Positions 10,638 through 17,148 of a stretch of 17,148 bases of DNA are shown here, piece after piece (position 1 is the first letter of the stretch; every line of letters begins with the position of its first letter). Under the pieces are notes generated by a model. That model saw only the letters and a list, made by a program, of their open reading frames with translations, was not told the DNA's origin and did not search any database. Position numbers and translations under genes: made by a program. Origin of the DNA: Acephala macrosclerotiorum (lineage: Eukaryota > Ascomycota > Leotiomycetes > Helotiales > Mollisiaceae); the NCBI GenBank assembly GCA_014904845.1, contig MU119827.1, forward strand, positions 1 to 17,148, written 5' to 3'.

Positions 10638-11649
10638 TCGAGAAAAAACTACTTTCTCTCTTTCTACTCACAGTAGTCCCACTTTTTTGCCGATCCTCTT
10701 CAAAATGCTTTTACTCATTTTAACAAACTTTACTCACGCTTCGAAAACTCCACTTTTCTCTTATTGTAGTCGAGACGACTCTATCATATAAAAAGACGAG
10801 ACTATACTACTCTTTTTTTCTTCAGAAAATCCTAAAAAATTCTAATCTTTGAGATTTATAAAGAACATTCTTTAATATATTCGAGCATTTCTAAACATAT
10901 CTCGATACATTTGAATGCATTTCGACTACATTTGACTACATTCAAACTATACAAACGTTCATTGATACAATACTTACTATAATTTATAAGAAAACTTTTT
11001 TCAATTCTTTTTTCTCTCTTTTTCAAAACTCTTTAATTACAACTTTTCAATCTCACGCCAATTCAAGAATTACAACTTCTTTTCAATATTATTCATTTCT
11101 TTTCTCATTTCTTTAAAATTCTAATTTGTATTATTTTACATGCAAACAATTCTATCAATCGAACATACTCTATTCACTTGAGCATTTCACGACGATTCTT
11201 TTTAAGAATCTATACACGTTTCCTCTACAAAAACAATCTACAAGTATTTGCTTTTTTTATTTTTTTCTTTTCAAGATTCATTTAATATATTTCATGAGAA
11301 ATCAACATAAAACTATTTATTTAAAATCTTCAAAATTTCCTATTCGAGATTAGTACTACAATATTTCAATTACATATATCGATACGCTCTAAGAACTTTC
11401 CCCGCAAAAACAAACAAACTTCGCAACTCTCAATCATTTAAAACGCAAAAATATTTGTTTGCTTTTTTTGTATAATCTCTTTATAAGCATAAAAACTTAT
11501 AACTCTTTTCGATCTTACTAGTAAATCTCTTCTCTTCAAATTTACGCGTTCTCTACTTTCAAGATTCGATTAATTCATTATATTGCTTTTCTACGTGCAA
11601 ATTTTACAATTCCAATTTTTACTCTTAAAACTCTTGCAATATTACTATT
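10638..11649 (+). other. AT-rich, pyrimidine-rich spacer between pol and the third ORF
   Basis: About 1 kb with no convincing coding frame; small open stretches have no family resemblance and no CpG-rich codon pattern. The + strand is rich in T/C runs. Short words such as CTACATT and ACATTTGA recur near 10900-10950. A TATA-like TATAAAAAG lies at 10787-10795, followed by a C/T-rich stretch, as in many fungal promoters. It could be a promoter and leader for the third ORF, or simply decayed sequence. No tRNA, rRNA or terminator is visible. Confidence 0.55.
10787..10795 (+). promoter_or_regulatory. TATA-like element upstream of the third ORF
   Basis: TATAAAAAG is the best TATA match in the spacer and is followed by pyrimidine-rich DNA. 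It lies about 860 bases before the ATG of the third ORF, so a start here would imply a long leader or an intron. AT-rich sequence gives such matches by chance. Confidence 0.25.
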
Positions 11650-14496
11650 ATGTCTCAAAGAAATGCTTTATCAAACCCCGAAGGTACGAGTCTCGCGCAC
11701 AAAGAACGAGACGAAAATGATTATAATGCGTCTATACAAATCGTACAATGCAATCTCGATAATTTATAGAAGACTATTAGTAGACTGCTACTTGAAGAGA
11801 AAGTAGTTGCGATCAGTGATATTAATAATAAACTCATGAAAATTAAGGACGTAATAGAAAAAGTTCTAATTGAATGGAAAAAGAGAATTGAAAATAGTAC
11901 TACTTTGGGATTTTCTGGGAAAATCTTAGAATAGTACATAGTTTTAAGCAAAGACTTTCTCTCTAAAGTGAGCAAGATTGAAAAGTCGCGTGCCGCGCTC
12001 TAATAAGCTCGATCTAATCTGATCAAGACTCTTGATGGTGTATTTGAGCGTCACAATTAGAAAACCTTTTCTCGAGCTCAAGTATTTCGACAATTTATCG
12101 AAGGTCCCATTAATAGATTTTACGACAAGTATGCATACTAAGAACTCGAGCAAATGTTCTATATGAAGCGTTTTGCGCCTCGCGAAGTTATCAAAGTCAT
12201 TAATATAGTTATTATCGAGAGAAACAAAGCCTATAGTACGCTATTCATAAGAATACTTTTTCGATCTATCGATTGCAAGAAAACGTTGGTATACTTGAAA
12301 AATGCGAGCGACGATCTAATGATTACAGACTTGAATAAAGCAGACTTGAAAGAATTGCGTTTTACTTTCTATCTCTGTGGACTTTTGATAGTTGGAGAAT
12401 ATACTAAAGAATTTTTCTCGATCTTTGCAAATGAGCCTAGAGAATGGCCGGTCGTCGCTATTAGCAGCATAAGCATTCGAGGCGCCAAGCCTCAAGAAGC
12501 TGCTGACGCCAACACTTTACTTCCCCAGACAGCTCCGTTAACTGGCGATGACGACGACGACGGCGATGACGACGATGACGATGTCACTGTTGCTGGCCCT
12601 TCCGTGCAAAACCCCCTGCCTCCTCAGATCCCTCAAACCCTTCGAGCTCTTCGATTCGCTCTTCTTTCTGCTTCGGTCTCCACGCCAATCAGACTCAAGA
12701 GATCTACTGCCAATGATAAGAAATACTACAATATGTCTACGCCTACGCTAAAAAGACACAAGACTGTTGCTACTTTATCGCAATCTGATACTACTCTATC
12801 CCGGCCAGCTTGCGAGCCTCGATTAGATAGTATACGCCCGATAATTGATTGCGCGTGCAATATAAGCAATGCTTGGAAGTCAAACGTTGTTTTCTTTGAC
12901 ACTTTAAGCTTCGCTGATCGCGTTGAAATTCTAAGTGCCGTCTACAATGCTCACAAGTACCCGTTCACTGAGCAACCTTATTGAGTTCACTGTATGACGC
13001 TTTGCGAGAATCTCGACTTGTACTTTGAAAACGACGAAAGACAAATTGAAATTATAAAGGCACGATTGTCCAAAATTTATGAGTTGTGCGCTGAAAAAAA
13101 AAGTTTTCGATTCGCTTGGATCTACTTTGACACTTGTTCCTGGTTCATGGATGTCTTTACCATTCTTCAATATAGGCAGAAGACGCTGACGAAGGATCGA
13201 TTCCAGCCCTCGCGAGCTCCTGTCGTCCCTACGCTTATTTTCTCGATTAAATCGCTTGTTAATCTGAAAATTGCGATAGTTTTTGCTTTGCAAGATTTCT
13301 TCAAATAGACGAAAGAAAAGAATATCCTGCCGCTTTTTCTCAAGGAAATTGATATACTGAAATTCTACTACCGACGAACTTCTTTTAGCGAATTCTTTTT
13401 TCTGTACAATGCGTACTTCTCTCTCATCGTCCAGCTCTTGTAGACGGACTTCAGATTGTGGCTACTATTTTATCGACTTTCTAAAGACTACTTCCTTTAC
13501 TTCGTTGCTTTTTCTCAGTCTATTAGACTCTATTAAGACGGCAAAGTTAACCAATTCTTCTACGAAGAAGAAATGGATATGTTCTAAGATCCAGACTTAT
13601 TGTGCGTTGAGCTTTTTTTTTTTGGCAAGTTCCAAATGATTTATTCGCGGTTCGGCGACCATAGAAAGACGATGAATTGATTGTCCCGATTCTCTAAAGG
13701 AACTACTTAGATAGATCTCCCTTTTGGTACTGAGAGTCGGACTTTAGTTGAAGATCTCTTGAAATAGACTTAGTCAAGCATTGTAGAAAAGGAACCTCAG
13801 GAATTGGAGTTGCACGTCTATAAGACAAGGACTTTTGTCGGCCGAAAATACACCGAGAATCCCAAGAACTTTAACTCTCTCACTTCACTCCCCGTGAGTT
13901 TGGTACCTATTGGTACTAGTAGAAAAATCATTGGCGATACTACCTACGAAAAACTCAAAGAAATTCATAACAAGCTTCGAGCTCCCTCCGAGAGTCGATT
14001 TCGAGAACTTCCTGACGATAAATCCTTTCTCGGTAGTGTCCAACTTAAAGAGGTCGACGCAATATTCGATATGATTCGTTGCGCGAAACTCTTAGACTAC
14101 TCTGCCGTCCGATATGAGATTTTCTAATGGCTAAACTACTAGAACTCGTCTAGTAATAGACATTTGCATACTCATTAGCAAAAACAGGCTGTAACTCAAG
14201 TCAAGTTAGTTTTTCGATATTTTGAGATAAAAGAAATGGAAATGTTTCCTGGCAATAAGTCCTTCTTTAAATGCGAGACTGAGGGATTGGTAGCGCTTGT
14301 AGAAAATGATCAGAAGTATCTGATTATTTCTAACGATGAGTCTAAGTCTGAGATTCGTCTGCTTCCTTTCTTTTTACTAAGTTCTAAAGGGAAAGGAAAG
14401 CAGACTGCAAAGGAGCTTAGCGCTGACAGAGATATTGAGAAGACTGCCAGATTCTTGAAAAAGGACGACGATAATTTGAGAGATCTCGGGCTTTGA
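11650..14496 (+). pseudogene. Third ORF behind pol, 948 codons, function unknown, broken by stops
   Basis: One frame (position 1 mod 3) from ATG 11650 to TGA 14494 with 18 internal stops: TAG at 11767, 11932, 12058, 13306, 13441, 13708, 13765, 13771, 14140, 14176; TAA at 12001, 12004, 12139, 13534, 13585, 14125; TGA at 12982, 13678. The single phase, similar stop density and same TAR bias as gag and pol argue that this was one protein. Features: a charged, helix-prone N-terminus (residues about 1-150); a long open block 12142-12981; an acidic run D5-G-D6 at residues 300-311 with a Pro-rich stretch after it; basic clusters near 347-370 (IRLKRS, LKRHK) that could be nuclear signals; an aromatic-rich middle; a basic SSKGKGKQ near the end. 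I see no protease, RT, integrase, methylase or envelope motif, and no clear signal peptide. I do not recognise the family; an accessory retroelement gene or captured host gene are both possible. Confidence 0.7.
12547..12582 (+). other. Acidic low-complexity tract in the third ORF
   Basis: The GAY codons encode five Asp, one Gly and six Asp. The tract lies in the least AT-rich part of the element's 3' third (about 12430-12720), between an N-terminal block and a basic, Pro/Ser-rich region. This looks like a linker between two halves of the protein. The CGACGA pattern is full of CpG, which may explain why it survived. Confidence 0.8.
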
Positions 14497-14569
14497 GTTC
14501 TTTGCTTAGAGCGGGTCTTTTCTTTTTTTCTAGCTCTTTTCTTCGAGGCTCAAGACGAGCTCGTCATAT
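14497..14569 (+). other. Short 3' untranslated stretch
   Basis: The stretch from the TGA of the third ORF to the polypurine tract is T-rich with no further coding sign. The third ORF thus runs nearly to the 3' LTR, the position an env or accessory gene takes in LTR elements that have one. Confidence 0.6.
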
Positions 14570-14579
14570 GGAGGGACGA
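14570..14579 (+). promoter_or_regulatory. Weak polypurine tract before the 3' LTR
   Basis: GGAGGGACGA lies one base upstream of the 3' LTR, where plus-strand DNA synthesis is primed in LTR elements. It is short and interrupted by a C. The position is right, but the sequence alone would not be convincing. Confidence 0.5.
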
Positions 14580-14580
14580 T

Positions 14581-14838
14581 TGTAGTAGGACTATATACTC
14601 TCCCTTCAAAATCCTTGTAAATAGCTAGTTTCGAGGACAGTGCTAGTCACGTGTCTTCTAGTACATAAAAAGCTTTCGCTCACTATAGACTAATCAACAA
14701 CCCTTTCTACTTCTACTTTGATTGATTGATTGATTGATTTACGGATTACGGATTACTTCGAATGAGTCTAGCCCACTGGCTAAGACGAATTGATCTACGG
14801 TTGAACCTTTTTGCTTTGTGCTTTATTGCTTTTCTACA
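14581..14838 (+). repeat. 3' long terminal repeat (LTR)
   Basis: 258 bp, starting TGTAG and ending CTACA, an inverted 5-bp terminal match that is perfect here and one transition off in the 5' copy. The GATT run reads as five clean units, while the 5' copy has GATT changed to AATT at one unit. In the first 90 bases every difference is A here and G in the 5' copy. Further in, the changes go both ways, so each LTR was mutated independently after insertion. Confidence 0.96.
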
Positions 14839-14842
14839 TTAT
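14839..14842. repeat. Target site duplication TTAT, right copy
   Basis: Partner of 2719-2722. Identity continues as ACATTAT because the 3' LTR ends in ACA and the left flank happens to read ACA before TTAT. The in-frame rejoining of the old copy requires exactly four duplicated bases. Confidence 0.92.
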
Positions 14843-17148
14843 TCAAAAATAATATTGCGATTTTAAAAAACACGTTTTTTAGAATTATTATAATAATTCG
14901 AACGAATTGAATTATAAAATTAATTGTTTTTTAAAACGATATTATTATTTATAGAAATCTTAATAAAATTATAAAAACAATTATATTTTTATTTTGAACG
15001 TTTAATATAAATTAATCGTATTTAAAAAAAAAATTTATTAAAAAAACGCAAAAATATTTAATAAATTTTTCAAAAAATTTATTTATAAAAAAAAATATAT
15101 TAATATTTTTCAAAATAATCGAATTTATTTTTATAATCGCGTTAATTAAATAATAAATTTTAACGATTTTTTTCGCGATTAAAAATTAAAAATTTTAATA
15201 AAAATTATTATTTTTTTCAAATATTTCGCGATTAAATTGTTTTTAAAATATTTTTATTATAATCGAAAATAAAATTTTAAAATAATAAAATTTTTTTTTT
15301 TGTTATATCGTATATTAAATTGTTTTAATATAAATAAGCGAATTAATATTTTTATAAATTTTAAAGATTTTTTTTTAATTAAATATTATTGTTTTTTTAT
15401 AATTAAATATTATTTTATTGAATATTTTTTTTTCAAATTTTTATAATCAGTTTTCAACAAATAAAAATATTAATTATTTAAAAATAAATCGTAATTTTTT
15501 TAATATTGAAATAATTCGCAATAATAAATATTTTGTATATTTTTTAATGTATTTTTGAAATATTTTTCGTACTTTGAATTATTTAAATTAATTTTTTCAT
15601 TTTTTAAAAATTTTTTCAATTTCGTTAATTAAATCGATAAATCGTACTTTTTTAAATTTGAATTTATATATTGTATTAACGTTTATATTAAATAATTTCA
15701 AATTAGAATTATTTAATAATAAAACTATTTTTTTTATTCGAATTTTTTTTTCGTTTTTATATTTGAAAATTTTTCGATTTCGTTTTTTTTTAATAAAATA
15801 AAATAATTAATATTTTATATCGTTTTTTAAATATTTTTTTTTAATATCTACGTTTGAAAATAATAATATTATTATAAAAAAATATTTTTTCGTTTTTTCG
15901 TTGAAAATATTTTTATTTAAAATTTCGTTTGTTTTTTTTTTATTAAAAAAAAAAAACTTTTTATAGAAAATCGAAAGAAATAATTTTATTTTTTATATTA
16001 TTTTATTTGTATTTTTTTTTGAATTAATAGTATTTATTTTAATCGTATTTGTTTTATATAAAATAATATTAAAAATATTTGATAAAAAATTAAAAATAAA
16101 AAAAAATTTATTAAAATATAAAATTTATTTATAAGTTTTAACGTTGTACTATTTTCTAATAATATTAATATTTAATTTCTCGCGTTATATATTTCTTTCG
16201 ATATTTTTTCGATTTAAAAATACATATAAATATAACGATTTCTAGTAATTTAATACAAATAAATTTTCAAAAAAAGAATAATTATAATCGTATAAATAGA
16301 ATTGAAATTTTTAAAATCTTAAAATACGTTATTCTACGAATTATTATTTTTATATTCAATTTGTATTTTTATTATAATAACGAATAATTGTTTTAAAAAG
16401 ATTTTTTATATATTATTTAAAAAAAAAAAAAATATTTTATATTCGATTTTATATTCAATTTTTATTTTTATAATTATTATTTTAACGAATTCGAAATTTT
16501 ATTTAATAATAATAAACGATTAAAAGTTTTTAACGTTTGTAATAATATTATCGAAATCTCGAATTATATACGTAAAAACAATATAATATTTCGTTTTAAT
16601 ATTTAGTATTTCGCATTTTTTATTCGAATTAATTGATTTAAATAAATTGAAATATAATTTAAAAATAACGACAATGTACTTTTTTTTAATTAGTAATAAA
16701 AAATCGATTTCTACGAAATTAATTTCGAGTATTACAAAATTTTTAATAATAAAAATAAATTAATTCGTTTTTTTAAACATTTTGTAGAAATTTTAAAAAA
16801 GTTATTTTATAAAATTAATAATTTTTAATATTTTTTTTATTATAGCGATTTTAGTATTTATTAAAATCAAATAATAAATATTGTTTTTTCGTTATTAATT
16901 AATAATTATTATAATAAAATTCGATATTTTTAAAATATTAATAATTATTTTTATTTTTTTTTAAAATTTTAAAAACGATATTATATTTTTAAAAAATTTT
17001 TACAATAAAATTTTATTAATAAAATTATTATTTTTAGTATCGAATTATTATTTCAAAGTTTTATTTTTCGATTAATTTATATTTATTTTTTTTCGTTTTT
17101 TATTTTAAGCGTTTTATAAAATTTGTTATTATAATTCGATTTTTGAAT
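14839..17148 (-). pseudogene. Older antisense copy of the same element: gag C-terminus, protease and RT N-terminal part
   Basis: The reverse complement aligns with about 5599-7909 of the young element. Examples: 14839-15010 matches 7740-7909 (CAATTCGTTCGA kept in both); 16060-16140 matches about 6610-6690 without indels; the window end matches the Gag tail near 5599. With the left flank it forms one relic interrupted by the young insertion. Very few C or G remain apart from CpG. The RT box joined across the insertion reads FLNN, both catalytic Asp changed to Asn by G-to-A. The relic runs off the right window edge toward its 5' end. Confidence 0.92.

Larger units (their letters stand above)
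2723..14838 (+). mobile_element. Ty3/Gypsy LTR retrotransposon, full length but inactivated by transitions
   Basis: Seen: two 258-bp direct repeats with TG...CA ends (TGTRG/CTACA) bound an 11.6-kb interior, flanked by the 4-bp duplication TTAT. The interior encodes, in order, Gag, a retropepsin-like protease, RT, RNase H and integrase. RT before integrase is the Ty3/Gypsy (Metaviridae) order, as opposed to Ty1/Copia. A third long frame and a spacer follow pol, which makes the element much longer than the 5-7 kb usual for fungal Gypsy elements. Every long frame is broken by stops, so any mobility would need proteins from another copy. The LTRs differ at 19 of 258 positions, all transitions. 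If these come from RIP rather than clock-like drift, they cannot be used to date the insertion. The element lies inside an older antisense copy of its own family. Confidence 0.95.

Noticed and set aside
11126..11353. Short open frame in the spacer, rich in Phe, Tyr and Leu.
   Set aside because: Composition follows the T-rich DNA, there is no resemblance to any family, and it has no plausible start context or conservation argument.
12931..13293. Minus-strand open frame of 120 codons opposite the third ORF.
   Set aside because: It is the shadow of the + strand frame, which is continuous in phase over 2.8 kb on both sides.
3868..14496. Ciliate-like genetic code with TAA/TAG read as Gln, because most in-frame stops are TAA or TAG.
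   Set aside because: The stops are explained by CAA/CAG and TGG mutating. TGA also occurs at CGA and TGG positions (8535, 8490, 9747). The LTRs and flanks show the same transitions outside any codon, and catalytic residues are changed by the same G-to-A process.

Overview
The window looks like one AT-rich repeat block from a filamentous fungus, most likely an ascomycete of the Pezizomycotina. It contains no host gene that I can support. The evidence is (i) Ty3/Gypsy-type reading frames riddled with in-frame stops, (ii) two LTRs that differ only by C/T and G/A transitions, and (iii) flanks reduced almost entirely to A, T and scattered CpG. This is the picture left by repeat-induced point mutation (RIP) or a similar process. 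The species cannot be named from the sequence.

Layout: two copies of the same Ty3/Gypsy family are nested. A younger 12,116-bp element on the + strand (2723-14838) has 258-bp LTRs (2723-2980 and 14581-14838), TG...CA termini, a candidate primer-binding site at 2982, a weak polypurine tract before the 3' LTR, and a 4-bp target duplication TTAT (2719-2722 and 14839-14842). All remaining sequence (1-2722 and 14839-17148) is an older, very heavily mutated copy on the minus strand. It matches the young element from about 10626 back to about 5599. Removing the young element and one TTAT restores the old reverse transcriptase reading frame exactly through its FLDD catalytic box, here decayed to FLNN.

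Within the young element: a leader and uncertain Gag N-terminus (2981-3867); a Gag-protease frame (3868 to about 6667, positions = 1 mod 3); a Pol frame with RT, RNase H and integrase (about 6642-10637, positions = 0 mod 3, one base back from Gag-Pro); an approximately 1-kb pyrimidine-rich AT-rich spacer with a TATA-like site (10638-11649); and an unexpected third long frame of 948 codons (11650-14496) that I cannot assign to any family. All frames carry stops (10, 24 and 18 internal stops by my reading, plus two late ones in Gag-Pro), nearly all TAA or TAG, so none is functional here.

The most interesting points are the unassigned third ORF behind pol, the mutation signature that hits C before A, T or C but spares CpG, and the -1 frame step between protease and RT that both copies share. 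The Gag-Pro and Pol parts are ordinary for Ty3/Gypsy. The third ORF is the only candidate for something undescribed, and I have no homologue to offer for it.
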